From Micropterix aruncella (Eukaryota > Arthropoda > Insecta > Lepidoptera > Micropterigidae), in assembly GCA_944548615.1 (NCBI GenBank), contig OX155961.1:12462239-12526238 (forward strand): a stretch of 64,000 nt of DNA, given 5' to 3'. Under the pieces are notes generated by a model. The model worked only from the letters and a program-made list of their open reading frames with translations, was not told where the DNA came from and did not search any database. Positions 32,327-42,597 of the stretch are shown piece by piece; position 1 is the first letter of the stretch, and each line of letters starts with the position of its first letter. The position numbers and the translations under genes are program-made.

Positions 32327-32515
32327 TAGTTGGGAGCCAGCGACAAAAAAGTGCAAGAGTTTTGTAAAACCTGATACTTTCAGATCCGGCAGTATTTGGT
32401 CATAGAATGCCGGGGTAGTCAGAAGGCCAGATTCCGGGACACATGGCGCTGGCGTACCAGGAAAGGAGTTATAGTAAATATAATTAGTACCCCGAAAGTG
32501 TTTTGGAAAACCTGA
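32327..32515 (+). repeat. Repeat family F, copy 4
   Basis: TGGGAGCCAGCGACAAAAAA ... CCAGATTCCGGGACACATGG ... GTACCAGGAAAGGAG. The frame reads WEPATKKCKSFVKPDTFRSG. It forms a head-to-head inverted pair with copy 5 immediately downstream. Confidence 0.65.
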
Positions 32516-32539
32516 ACCATTTGTTACGAGTTCTGTATT

Positions 32540-32760
32540 GTATCCATTGTCTTCTTATGAATTTTCAGCTTTTACACTTTGAAGGAACTAATTAAAATTA
32601 CACATTTCGTAGTGCGCCAGCGCCAGGTGTCCCAGAGTCTGGCCTGCTGACTCTACTCAGCATTCTATAGCCAAAATATTGTCTGGTCTGAAAGTACCAG
32701 CTTTTATAAAACTTTTGCATCTTTTGTTGCTGCCTCTTGAACTATTATAGCATCAAATAA
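32540..32760 (-). repeat. Repeat family F, copy 5, inverted partner
   Basis: Minus strand: GAGGCAGCAACAAAAGATGC ... TACTTTCAGACCAGACAATA ... GGCCAGACTCTGGGACACCT. Opposite orientation to copy 4 with about 25 bp between, so the locus could form a hairpin of roughly 180 bp with mismatches. Confidence 0.65.
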
Positions 32761-33644
32761 GTCATGCCAACATTCAAAATTAATAATTTTACGATTAATC
32801 TGTGCTTTTGATTCTACAGAGCCCACACACCGAGTATAGAGCATACCCCGAAAGACATCAAAAGCGACGCATTGTTTCTGCGTCGTCTCTTCCAAACGAC
32901 GGTGTAATGATTTATGTAAGACGATAAATGGAATTTATCCATTATACCGTTGCGTAAATCTCGGACCGCGATAGCGCTCGGTGAGCAAATGATAAATCTT
33001 TCATACATTTCCAAGCTCGAGGAAATTGAGTGTCGCTAAAGACATCGCCTTTATGATTGAATCGTAACCGGCTTTATTTGTACAGGGTGGCTTTGTTTTC
33101 ATTCACTCGTTTTGCGGCATTATTGCTAGCGTTAATGGGATTGCCACACGTCCGGTTTTACCCGGATTTGTCCTACTTTTATCGAAGCAATCCGGGGGTT
33201 TTATTAAGTGGTCAAGAAGCTCCATTACGAACACTTGCGGTACATATTACACTACCTTTGAAATATATTACACTACCTTTGAAAAATGTTACGCTACCTT
33301 TACTTTACATTGTTGAAAGCTGTAAATGTATAAATGACATAAAATTGAATTGAAAGCTGTAAATGACATAGATATATGTACATTAACCCCTAGAGCCCCA
33401 ATTGGCCAATATCGGCCACAACATGATTCAGCGTGACGCCCCCGTTTTAATTTTATTTAAATTTTAATTTGTTTTATTTTATTATGTTTTATTATGTTAA
33501 TATGTTTTATTTTAATTATGGTTACAGTGGTTTGGCAGTAATTATTATTTGGTGTCATAATTCATTTCTTTTATTAATTTTTACAAAATTTTTTTGGGAC
33601 ATCAATTTGTCAATCGACTGAGGGGCCGAGGCCTGAAGGGCTAA
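32761..33644. other. Unassigned stretch
   Basis: Contains three direct repeats of ATTACACTACCTTTGAAAT type at 33247-33303 and AT-rich tracts at 33450-33600. The frame 33057-33353 has hydrophobic residues near its start, but most of its C-terminal half is the repeat. Not called a gene. Confidence 0.4.
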
Positions 33645-33784
33645 GGCCCGATTTCTATAAGAGACGGATACCGATCGGTAACGGTTTCCGTTGACTATTG
33701 ATCATTCATAAAAGCGACAAATTCATTCATTATTTTCGTAGTATGACGTAAATAATACTTCGCAGGGGTAGTTCAAATAATTAA

Positions 33785-34500
33785 AAAATTCGGTTGTGTC
33801 ATCCAAATACTCCCGGCAAGTAGCCAAGGACTGATTTCATTTGAATATTAACTTTATCAATAAAATCGATGACTGCCCTCTCTCGGCCCGCGGAAGAACC
33901 CGGTTGGGTTGCTAAAGCGGAGCGTTCCTTTTTTCGGTTAAGCGCCAACAGACGGCGTCAATATTTGATTATTACCCCCCTCAACACTTTCCCGCAACCC
34001 CCCCCCCCCCGTAAAACGTACTCCCTCCCAGCAACCCCCCCCCCCCGCACCCCCTTCCCCCGCAACCCTCTCCCGTCGCAAACCCTTCCCCCAACCGCAA
34101 CCCGCACCCCGGACACCCCCGCCCCCCCACCCCCCACCCACCCTACCTTCCTCCGCAAGCACCCCCCTCGCAATACTTTCTCTACCCCCCCCCCCCCGCA
34201 ACAAACCTCGTGTACTCCTTTCACCCGCGCCCCGCTCCCACCTTTTCCCGCACCCGTACCCCTCCATCCTCGCACGCCCCCACTCCCACCCCTGTTCACC
34301 CTTTCCCCACAACTTCCATCCCCCGCAACCCCTCCCCCTTGCACACTCTCCAACCACCCCCCTCTTTCCTTCCCCCCTGCAAAAACCCTCCCCTCCCTTC
34401 CTTCGCACCCCCCACCCCCATACACCCCGCGGCACACCTACTTTCCCTCCCTTTTCACCCTTAAACCACCCCCGCCTGAACCCTCCCCCTCCCCCTCCCT
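33785..34500 (-). repeat. Family E copy with long polypyrimidine core
   Basis: The terminal block (AATTCGGTTGTGTCATCC, CGGCAAGTAGCCAAGGACTG) at 33785-33840 is followed from about 33975 by 520 bp of almost pure C with CCCCCC runs, spaced by CGCAAC or ACACC. The minus strand is G-run rich and could form quadruplexes. Long Pro-rich or Gly-rich frames on both strands come only from this composition. Confidence 0.7.
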
Positions 34501-34504
34501 CAAG

Positions 34505-34815
34505 GCAGCCTGGTAACAGGATCCTGGTGAGGATCAGTACCGGTGTCCTGGTGTCAGCCCAGTGCCAGCATCCTGGTGTTAATCTGGCGCCAGCATCCTG
34601 AAGCCGGCCTGGAGACAGTATCCTGGAGCCAAAGTAGTGCCAGCATCTTGGTGTAACACCAGTACCAGCATCCTGGTGATAGCCTGGTGACAGCTTCGTT
34701 GGGATAGGATGGTGCCATCATCCTGGTGTCAGCATGGTACCAGAACCCTGGAGAAAGCCTGATGCCAGCATGCAGGTGTCAGACTGTTGCCAGCATCCTA
34801 ATGACAGCCAGGAAA
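34505..34815 (+). repeat. 25-bp minisatellite, about 12 units
   Basis: Exact 25-bp period: units such as GCCAGCATCCTGGTGTTAAT+CTGGC, GCCAGCATCCTGAAGCCGGC+CTGGA and GCCATCATCCTGGTGTCAGC+ATGGT follow without gaps from about 34515. Units are 60-85% alike, so the array is old. 25 is not a multiple of three, so a peptide repeat is not encoded. Confidence 0.85.
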
Positions 34816-35070
34816 TTCTCCTACTAGCCTCCAATAAGCCGACCCCCCCCCCCCCTTCCCCCCACCCAGTAAACGCCCAAATTCGACCGATTACATTTTT
34901 TCACATTTTGTATGAAGGAAACCGACTGTTGTCGGTAAGTTGTAATCGATCGGTTCGATCCACCGGTATCGGTTACATATTGAAACGCAAAATGTATTGT
35001 ATTTTGAGCAAACCGACAGTTTTACGGAAACCGATACCGACAGGTATCCGTCGCTTTTAGAAAACGGCCC

Positions 35071-35498
35071 TAAGAAGAGAAGTGCAAATCCGGGATAACC
35101 AGAAATATGTAAAAATTTAATATACCTAATGATAGAACCTAAATCATTAAAAATGGACGGTAATTTTAGGCATTAAATATTCCGATAGCATATCTACTCG
35201 TACTAACAGATACATTTTAAATCAGCCACAATTGACGATCGAATTAAACCTTTATGCTGATACACTTTTTCGGAAAGTTCTGCTCATAAAAATATTAAAA
35301 ATATATATAAATTCGACACACTGCATTGCTTAATTGAAAGCACAAGACGCACATGCACTCAACATTGAATAGATAGTTAGTGTTGCCAGTGTCAAGACAG
35401 TATTTTCCGAATATAAAAAAAAACATTTATGAATTTTCTATATATAATTATATTCTATATTCTATATCTAATTATAATTTTCTATATACAGTGAGGGG
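35071..35498. other. Unassigned AT-rich stretch
   Basis: Nothing recognised except a TATATTC-type simple repeat near 35440-35490. Confidence 0.4.
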
Positions 35499-36155
35499 AT
35501 GTCAGCCACAACGGGCAAACCTATTACTCCAGTGGAGTGTTGTCTGATACAACGGATGAACCCGCCAACCCAGGAAGGTATAACGATATATAATCATTCT
35601 TTCATCCTGGGCTGAGCGTCGAGACTTGGGGACGGAACAATCCACCAACTAGCTCTGCCAACTGGCCCGTCAGAGACAAACGGCTTAAGCGAGGTAATGA
35701 GAAGCACCCAGCGCGGCGGTCCGCGTCACCTCTGACTACCAGTTATGGCCAGATTTCTCCGTCCTCCCGATTAGTCACGGGTTCGTGGTCGCCTACGCGG
35801 TCTTCCGCCTGTTGCATTTTTAAGCGTTGATTCAGTTTGAATCTTTCGCAAGCCATGACGTCTTTGCCCGGATCTGATCTGAGTATCAGATGGTTAAATG
35901 GCCTTTCAAAAGTGGAAGACAACAGGTCAAACCTTATGTCGCTTCCCGACTGCTCCAGTATTCGCCGGAGTGCACAGTCGATTGGCTGTCGCCGCACGTT
36001 GCGCAAACCATCCAGCTACGCCCGAAGGACCTATGGAGAAACTGCTCCACCATGCACGCATTGAGAGGCAGAGGAAGCTAGAGTCTTTACCAGGAACGAC
36101 CTTCTAAGTGGAGGCTACCGGGTGGGGGCTGAACCGTGAGTTAAGTCGACCTTGA
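35499..36155 (+). repeat. Repeat family D, copy 4
   Basis: Near full length: ATGTCAGCCACAACGGGCAA, CCGCCAACCCAGGAAGGT, CCCGTCAGAGACAAACGGC (the uninterrupted equivalent of the foldback site in copy 2), GTCACGGGTTCGTGGTCGCC, GCTGAACCGTGAGTTAAGTC. Three overlapping frames near 35840-36100 are not conserved in the other copies. Confidence 0.65.
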
Positions 36156-36508
36156 TGAACGAGTGGGCCTAACTGCACGAGATCCGTTAGCAGCCTATAT
36201 ATAGGACAGTAGGATTATCTCGGTTAAAACAAGACGAAATAGGCTTTTTCGACACGGTCTTTGCTGGCGACCTTCCCACTCTTAGAACCGGTCAAACTGT
36301 GAAAACCTCAAGCGGAAAGTGACAAGTTCGCAAAAGTTCTGAAAAACTACATGTTTCGCGACTAAACCGCGCGATCCGTTTTTAACGTTTATCGCAACTA
36401 ATGTTTAGCGTTTATCCCGCTGCGCTGGTTGTTTTACAGTCCTAGACAGCATTAGGCCGACAGGTCTGCAGCGGTAATGACAACTAAAATAATGTTTTTT
36501 TTTACAGA

Positions 36509-36610
36509 TTAAGCCTCTATGAATGTCAGCTTTGTATACAACAGTGTCCTAAAAAATACGAAAACATTACTGTTAACCTTAAATACATTACTCGAGCCGA
36601 TGGAGATTAA
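36509..36610 (+). other. Possible small coding exon
   Basis: A 33-codon open stretch, LSLYECQLCIQQCPKKYENI then TVNLKYITRADGD and stop. It directly follows a strong 3' splice site look-alike (nine T, then ACAG at 36504-36507). The CxxC and basic/hydrophobic mix look protein-like, but there is no database support or start codon. It could equally be chance or a transposon piece. Confidence 0.2.
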
Positions 36611-36733
36611 CGGCGAGTCCTTTTTTGTCAGATGGAAAAATCTTGGAGGGTAATTGTCACTCACCTTGGAAGAGTATTGGTAAAATTGTTTGTTGCTTTA
36701 GCAAGAAGCAGAGAGCGCAGGACCGACTTTTAG

Positions 36734-36859
36734 GCGGCGGGCGCCATAGACAGGAGTGCGAAGCGAGCTAAGCTACTGGGATTCGGGATGCAGCTGCTTG
36801 ACCGCATTGATTCTGATCCCGACAACTTTGTCCTCGAAGGCAACAAACCGAAAAGATGA
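36734..36859 (+). other. Possible terminal coding exon
   Basis: 41 codons, AAGAIDRSAKRAKLLGFGMQ then LLDRIDSDPDNFVLEGNKPK-R and TGA at 36857-36859. It is preceded by CGACTTTTAG, usable as a splice acceptor. Codon choice favours G/C at third positions, unlike the AT-rich surroundings. The antisense frame of similar length is taken as the shadow. No family recognised. It may be the remains of a processed copy or a true last exon. Confidence 0.25.
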
Positions 36860-37637
36860 ACAAAAACAGCACCGACAAGTGTACATCTAAAAAATAACCC
36901 TAAACTCCGTATATAATACTTTTTTTTTGTTTCAGTAAGTATCGGCCTGATTGACCCTTGAGTTACTCCATTCATAGCTTTCCTGATAACAAAGACCTCG
37001 GTATAGTCGAATATTTTGATGGTGGTATTACCAAAGTTAGCTCCATTGTCGAGTTAATAGCGATGTCTCTCAAATATCTCCAGAAAGTTAAAGTGCAACC
37101 CTTCTCTAACATAGCCCTATTTTTAGTGCGGTTTCTGGCTTCCTGTTGCTTTACAAAGTATTATTTTACTTTAATGGATCATTTAACTTCGATTAATAAT
37201 ACCATTTTACAGCTATTACTTTTACTACGCATTTACTACTAACTAGCAATCTAACTAAATCGATATATTGCTCCAGTTTGCAAGACTAATACAAAGTTAA
37301 GTTTCGCTTTAACCGCTGCACTCACATACGCGTGTATTTGATCGCAAGCCAGTTAGGATCGAACGACTGGCAACTTTATCATAATAAACTCTTTGCATAG
37401 GAATTTCAATATTGCTGTTGCATAAACGCGATATAAAATATGGTGTCATTTGTTATTGATTTTACCGATAAAATGACCCTAACTTTTATGGTAACTATCA
37501 GTTTGAGCGTAATTGCTATAATCATTGTAAGCCTCTGAATTAAAAAAATATGTGAGAATTAATAATTAACATGAAATAGAAAATAATGCCGTCTTCCAAA
37601 TACAAAATACAATTGATTATCAGGAAGAAAATAAAAT
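36860..37637. other. Unassigned stretch
   Basis: A pyrimidine tract followed by CAG occurs at about 36926-36940 (TTTTTTTTTGTTTCAG), a possible splice acceptor, but the following frame (36958-37242) has no recognisable features. Confidence 0.3.
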
Positions 37638-38312
37638 ATTATAAATAGGATAGAAAACGAATTTACCGCGTGAAATTTTGTAGGACCCGACGTTTCGGTG
37701 ACGTTGCAGCCGCCGTTGTCTAGGGTAGACTGAAGAGCTGTCAGTCCGTTGTTTTGCGGGTAGGCCGCAAACCGCTGCCGCCACTGCGTAGGTTATAACG
37801 GTGGTGGGGGGCCGGGCTCGGAGCGCGGGAATTTTTAAAATCCGTCTTGCACACAACACTCACTGTATCCTGTTTTACGTCTTTGCGTTCGGCGTTCGGC
37901 GGCGGGAACATTTTAAGAAGAGGGTTCCACGTAGAAGAGAGTTTGTAGCCGTCATCTCTATTGAAGTTCGGAGTTCTTCTTATTTCAATGGCTTCCCGGA
38001 TCATGCGAGGAAAGTAGAATTGTTCCTTGGATAGAACAATGGGATTTTGAAACTGCATCCAGTGGTTACTTCCGCTATCCAATATATTCCAAAATCCCCG
38101 CTATCCGCTATCCAAAATTCCCGCGCTCCGAGCCCGGCCCCCCACCACCGTTATAACCTACGCAGTGGCGGCAGCGGTTTGCGGCCTACCCGCAAAACAA
38201 CGGACTGACAGCTCTTCAGTCTACCCTAGACAACGGCGGCTGCAACGTCACCGAAACGTCGGGTCCTACAAAAATTTCACGCGGTAAATTCGTTTTCTAT
38301 CCTATTTATAAT
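37638..38312 (-). mobile_element. Penelope-like element 3' part with inverted terminal copy (foldback)
   Basis: Two near-identical arms of about 199 bp (37638-37836, 38113-38312) face each other around 276 bp. They share TAGGATAGAAAACGAATTTA, ACCCGACGTTTCGGTGACGT, GGTAGACTGAAGAGCTGTCA and GCCGCAAACCGCTGCCGCCA. The centre encodes a Penelope-type endonuclease C-terminus. Penelope-like elements are known for pseudo-LTRs in either orientation, which fits. Fragments of the same arm occur at 1092, 19145 and 47700. Confidence 0.75.
37741..38082 (-). pseudogene. Penelope-like ORF C-terminus (GIY-YIG region end)
   Basis: The frame reads EQFYFPRMIREAIEIRRTPN, FNRDDGYKLSSTWNPLL, then a basic, Pro-rich tail with HRYNLRSGG. 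The REAIEI.+...NFNRD.G..LS..W.P string is characteristic of the end of insect Penelope-like ORFs, after the GIY-YIG nuclease core. The reverse transcriptase and nuclease core are absent. The last 30 or so codons lie in the inverted arm. Confidence 0.7.
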
Positions 38313-38499
38313 GTCAAACAACCGCGATAGTCTTAGAAAATAAAATAGTCATAATAATATAATAAGCTATAAAATACTAAAATGTCAAGCTAAATGAAGA
38401 TAATTAAAATGAACATCGTCAGTAACCTAATTAGACTTCGTTGATATCAAACGTTTCCCCCTCAATAAGGTAGCCTTTCAATTTTAAACTTACATTTTT
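38313..38499. other. Unassigned spacer
   Basis: Outer edge of the Penelope-like repeat (AACAACCGCGATAGT) to about 38335, then AT-rich sequence. Confidence 0.4.
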
Positions 38500-38790
38500 T
38501 ATTTTTTTTTTTAAATACCGCCGTATTTAAAAAAAAACAAAATTATTTTCGAATACTATTTTAATACCACGGAAATACTACAAAATTATAAAAATATGCT
38601 ACTTTTGCTATCATATACCCACTTTTCAAAATCACTATCGGATGGCGAGGTGGAGGGTGGGATTGTGGTGACGGGAGTTATCTAGGTGGAGGGGGGAGAG
38701 GTTAGGGGTTTGGTGCGTGGGCGGGGAGGGGGCATGTGTGCTTGCCTGGAAAATCTTGGGGCGACACAACCAATTTTTATGGGTCTGCGG
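38500..38790 (+). repeat. Family E copy with purine-rich core
   Basis: TTCGAATACTATTTTAATAC, CACGGAAATACTACAAAATT, then a G-rich tract (38640-38730, GGTGGAGGGTGGG, GGGCGGGGAGGGGG) and the family end TGCCTGGAAAATCTTGGGGC, GACACAACCAATTTTTAT. Collinear with 52150-52475. A small TTTTTTTAAATAC/GTATTTAAAAAAA palindrome is at its left edge. Confidence 0.7.
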
Positions 38791-39780
38791 AAAGTTACGA
38801 AATCGAGAAACCGACATGATACGGCGCTTGCTTTGCTTTTTTGTAGCAATGCGCAAATCAAGACAGCGTCGACTTAATCGCGATTCTTGAATCGATCTGC
38901 AATCTCGACTTTTGCATTTACTGTATTAAACGAAACATTGTATTAAATAATTCCTCGTTATAATGTAGTATATTTCCTATTATTTTTTTAATAAAGTTAG
39001 TATTTTATTATATTTTTTATTATATTATGTCAAATATTGTAAAAAATATATGACTTGATTGACTTTGTAGTTTTAGTTCTAATACGATTATTATAAATTA
39101 TGTGGTGAGACTCTTAAGAACCCTTTGGTAACGAGTTTTGGAAATATTTTAATCGTAAGTGGCTTTATTTTACTAATATTATATCAATTCCATAATCACT
39201 GATTTTTTCTTTGGATTATGTAATCAAATTATGTCGCACGTCACATAGAATACTGACACAACTCAAAAAATGTACTTTCTCAGGAGAACGAAAAAACAAA
39301 AATTATATATTTTGCACTAGCCAAAATCGCGAAATACTAGTAAATATTACAATTATAAGAATGCAGGTAATGAAATCATATCAAACTGCGTTTTATATAA
39401 TAAATGTTCGGAATTTTGATTACTATAGTAGACTCGGTAGCTTAAATTTCATAGTTTGCACTAATTGTGTCACTTTTCCTCCTAAAATATCAGATATTTT
39501 AAAAATTGACGATTATAAAAGATAAAAATATAAGGCGTGTCTACCGTTCTCCAACGGCGGTTTTTAGAAGTACAATTGCGACACTTTTCTGCCTTAGAGA
39601 ATTGAACCTTGCGCATTTAACTGCATTGCTAACTCAAAATCACCAAATTTTGAGTTGTGTCAGTTTTCCATGTGACGTGCGATGTATCATCATGTATCCA
39701 AAGTATTGATTAATTTTGTGTAAACAACTATCTATACGGTTTTAAAGATATTAAATTTGATTTGATTTATAAAAAAGAAG
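38791..39780. other. Unassigned AT-rich stretch
   Basis: About 1 kb with no recognised coding or repeat features. The frame 39211-39525 lacks any domain signature. Confidence 0.45.
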
Positions 39781-40127
39781 AGGCTATTTTTTCCCACTGG
39801 TTACTTTGAACTTGGATAAAGTGAGTTAGAGTTGGAAATTCAAATTCAAATAACTTTTTATTCAAGGCCATGTTTTTCTTTTTTTTTAATCAGCTGTTAT
39901 TTTGTCTCCGTTGTTAATTTTTGCTCAATTATTTTCGTTTGTGCAACAATGGTAAAGTTGAAAATTTACATTATTTTCAAATATGAGATCCTATGCCAGT
40001 GTTTTCTATAACAGCTTGTTGCAGCCTGGCTGTACAGTTACAGTAAATGTATACTGTGCAAAGAATGATGGCGAAGCTCGTGATTAAATAACCGAGCCTG
40101 GTCAATCGCTCATCGCCACTCCTTATG

Positions 40128-40373
40128 CATGACAACGTATAACCATATATTTCACTGCAAACAGTCACACAGTTGCAGGAATTGTGGCTGGAGAGTCTTG
40201 GTCACCCACCGTACTTCCTAGACCTTGCTCCAATAGAGTTTTTTTTTCGGAATTTAGATAACTTTTAACACGGGAAAAAATCTATTTTTAAGAGTCGGTG
40301 AAAAACGCCTTCAAAGCATTCATTGGTTCCTGTCAACGAGAGTTTTATGACGGAGGAATTAAAAGCAACTCCC
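40128..40373 (+). pseudogene. Mariner-like transposase C-terminal fragment
   Basis: The plus-strand frame contains HDNV (mariner HDNARPH), then LQELWLESLGHPPYFLDLAP (mariner PHPPYSPDLAP), F..RNLDNF with a stop, then SVKNAFKAF and CQREFYDGGI, the mariner FY..GI...LP..W end. The catalytic Asp of HDN and the DLAP aspartate are visible. Stops after HDNV and LDNF kill it. The N-terminal DNA-binding and first catalytic regions are missing. Confidence 0.8.
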
Positions 40374-40379
40374 ATTAAA

Positions 40380-40881
40380 GTGGTTACCAGCACGCCAAAG
40401 AAGAAATATTCATTTACTTGCTCTCCTATATCGTGTACTCTCCTAATTAACACCATCCTGTCTCCACGAGCTTTTTGAACCACTAAGTTCCCACGGTCTC
40501 GTACTTCGGTCAGCCTCTGATAGTTTACTTAAAATTCCGAGTCATAATAGTGATTTCTATTCCTATTCTTTCTGTATCCATGGTGCAAGACTCTGGAACG
40601 ATCTCCCAGCAAACATACGAAACTCGCCTTCTTTACCATCGTTTAAGATTCACCTTAAGGATTACTACCTTTCTAAGAAGTAACCAGTTCTTCCCTTTCT
40701 CTCCTCTGTCTGTATGTTAAGCAGACGGTCTGTATGTTATGTAATAATCTTTATTTTCACAATGCGCGAATGTACCACTGTGTTTAGGTTAGTTGTAAGA
40801 CATTGCCATGTGGCAATAAGCTCGCCTTTTGTATAATAATTAAGTGCAAATAAAGAGTTTCATTTTAATAATATTACTATT
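40380..40881 (+). mobile_element. CR1/L2-like LINE 3' end inside mariner copy 1
   Basis: Opens at KWLPARQRRNIHLLALLYRV and continues LTPSCLHELFEPLSSHGLVL, RSASDSLLKIPSHNSDFYSY, SFCIHGARLWNDLPANIRNS, FKIHLKDYYLSKK and stop (40681-40683): the standard CR1/L2-type ORF2 end. The untranslated region ends GGCAATAAGCTCGCCTTTTG ... AATAAAGAG with a short AATAAT tail. ATTAAA flanks both sides (40374-40379, 40882-40887), and the mariner sequence continues across. Confidence 0.85.
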
Positions 40882-41014
40882 ATTAAAATGAAAAATCTGA
40901 ATAAGATAATAGGGGTCAATATTTCTATTAATTAAATATGTATTTTTTCTAATGAAGTTTATGGCCTTAAATTTCCTTTATAGAACAGCAACTTCATAGA
41001 TAAGGACCCAATAT

Positions 41015-41640
41015 TTTTATATATGACGTTTTCAACAGTAGAATACTTTTGGAATAAATAAATATGACTATGACTATTAGATTGATCCTCTCTTTCCCGC
41101 ACCGTGGATATCCATGTTTACTTGATCGTTTCATATTGTAATATGCTATGTTTAGTATTTGTACTAGTGCCTTAGCAATCATTAACGTGGCGCCTAAGCC
41201 ACTCAACTTTGAATGGCTGTATTGATTGGCAGTTTGAAATCTACTGCACGCTTTAAAAGGCTAGAATGTCTGAGTAAATAGTTTGCTATTACAACATTGA
41301 CCAATGGGAGCTTGTCCTAGATCTAAAGGCACAAATGAACAATGGAAACTACAAGGGTCTAATGGAGTGAATGATGTAGTCGTTTCAGTACTTCGGGGGA
41401 GTACTCAAATAATCTTTAAAACAGGATTTTTTAAATATATTTTACATAATAAGTACTATAAAAGCGAGTGCCTAAATACTTTTGTGCGGTATTGTAAATA
41501 TATATTACTTGTAAACTTTAAACTCTGTATCTTGCATGTATATGTCATAACCTGCTTAATAACAAAATTCCACCCTGACAACGCTGGGTAATATTCCGCT
41601 AGTTCTTTTAAAAAAATGTCAGAAAAGAAATAAAATTTAA
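41015..41640. other. LINE tail trace and unassigned sequence
   Basis: ATAAATATGACTATGACTAT (41055-41076) looks like the tail of the LINE family whose large copy ends at 20841. The remainder, including the frame 41304-41591, is unassigned. Confidence 0.4.
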
Positions 41641-41763
41641 GACTCCTAATATCTATGCAGATTTGTAATTTTAATGGGAGTTGCCTAATTCCTCTGCTGT
41701 AAAACTCTCGTGGACAGGAACCAATGATGATTTGAATGCGTTTTTCACCGACTTTTAAAAGTA

Positions 41764-41907
41764 TAGAATAGAATAGAATAGAATAGAATAGAATAACTTT
41801 TTTGTGCTATAAAAGCATAACTTAATGAATATTACGCTGGTTTAAAAAAAACCAATTCATGCACATGGCGGACTTATCGCTATAGCGATATCTTACAGTC
41901 AACCATC
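41764..41907 (-). mobile_element. Short retroposon 3' end with (TTCTA)n tail
   Basis: Flanked by the 7-bp duplication AAAAGTA (41757-41763, 41908-41914) in mariner copy 2. On the minus strand it reads ACTGTAAGATATCGCTATAG, CGATAAGTCCGCCATGTGC and ends in (TTCTA)n. The TAGCGATAAG.CCGCC motif is familiar from 3' ends of lepidopteran non-LTR elements. Too short for any coding part. Confidence 0.75.
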
Positions 41908-42253
41908 AAAAGTAGATTTTTTCCTTTGTAAAAAGTTATCTAAATTCTGAAAAAAAGTCTATTGGAGCATGTTGTAGCAGAAGCAGTGGCGATGAGCGAT
42001 TGCCCAGGCTCGGTTATTTAATTACGAGCTTCTCCATCATTGTTTGCAGTTTTAACAGTTCATATTTACGGTAACTGTACAGCCAGACTGCAAGAAGCTG
42101 TAATAGAAAACACCGGCACAGGATCTCATATTTGAAAATAATGCAAATTTTCAACTTTACCATGGTTTACAAACGAAAATATTTGAGCAAAAGAAAACGA
42201 CGGAAGACAAATTAAGAGCTGATCCTTGAAATAAAATAAATTAATTGTTAAAA

Positions 42254-42597
42254 AAAAAACACTAAAAACACGCTTTTATAAATGCACGTAAAAACCACAT
42301 CATCAGACCTTGAAACCTAATCGTGGTCAAAGTTCATTCCAAGACTTTTCTAACAAGTCCAAACACAGCTTTGATACGATGTTCCATCATGAAGTTCCAG
42401 TTCATATCTTCCGACTCCATCATCAGATCAGTTCGACAGTACCATATTATTGTATTGTCAACAGAACTACATACAGCTGCCAATTTCCATAACGCTACGA
42501 TCCTTGGAAGATGGTTAAATTAGTTACCTTAGATTCCATTACATAGTTACATACAGGTGGACCTACCTAATAAAAGCGTGTTAAAAACATAACATGG
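42254..42597. mobile_element. MITE with AAAACACGCTTTTAT-type inverted termini
   Basis: The left end AAAACACGCTTTTATAAATG and right end in reverse TTTAACACGCTTTTATTAGG are inverted. The body includes CCAATTTCCATAACGCTACG and TAGATTCCATTACATAGTTA. It interrupts a T-tract of mariner copy 2 that is continuous in copy 1. Non-coding, superfamily not assigned. Confidence 0.65.

Larger units (their letters stand above)
33645..35070. mobile_element. PIF/Harbinger-like element with TAA target duplication
   Basis: The left terminus GGCCCGATTTCTATAAGAGA, CGGATACCGATCGGTAACGG and the right terminus in reverse GGGCCGTTTTCTAAAAGCGA, CGGATACCTGTCGGTATCGG form an inverted pair. TAA lies directly outside each (33642-33644, 35071-35073). 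A 3-bp TWA target and GGGCC termini are PIF/Harbinger hallmarks. No transposase remains. The interior holds a family E copy, a C-homopolymer tract and a 25-bp minisatellite, probably later additions or captured filler. Confidence 0.75.
39781..41014 (+). mobile_element. Mariner-like element, copy 1, split by a LINE
   Basis: Without the LINE (40380-40881) the element is about 730 bp and collinear with copy 3 (54208-54965). The right terminus (AACAGCAACTTCATAGATAA, GGACCCAATAT) is the inverted counterpart of the left terminus seen in copy 2 (ATATTGGATCCTTACTTATG, TAATTGCTGC). The left terminus here is eroded. It keeps only the transposase C-terminal third, so it is non-autonomous. Confidence 0.75.

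Noticed and set aside
32049..32405. 118-codon open frame
   Set aside because: It crosses the junction of two unrelated repeats (families D and F), so it cannot be one gene.
33057..33353. 98-residue frame with hydrophobic N-terminal part
   Set aside because: Much of the C-terminal half is a simple triple repeat. No signal-peptide cleavage pattern or conserved domain.
33395..33470. piggyBac-like terminus (TTAACCCCTAGAGCCC)
   Set aside because: No matching opposite end with TTAA nearby.
33869..34516. Long Pro-rich plus-strand and Gly-rich minus-strand open frames
   Set aside because: They come entirely from a C-homopolymer tract. Stop codons are simply absent in such sequence, and frames are open on both strands.
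36730..36975. 81-codon minus-strand frame
   Set aside because: It overlaps the plus-strand coding-like piece at 36734-36859 and has no features of its own.
38220..38290. Hammerhead ribozyme in the Penelope-like arm
   Set aside because: GAAACGTC is present, but no CTGANGA box or matching stems were found at the needed distance.
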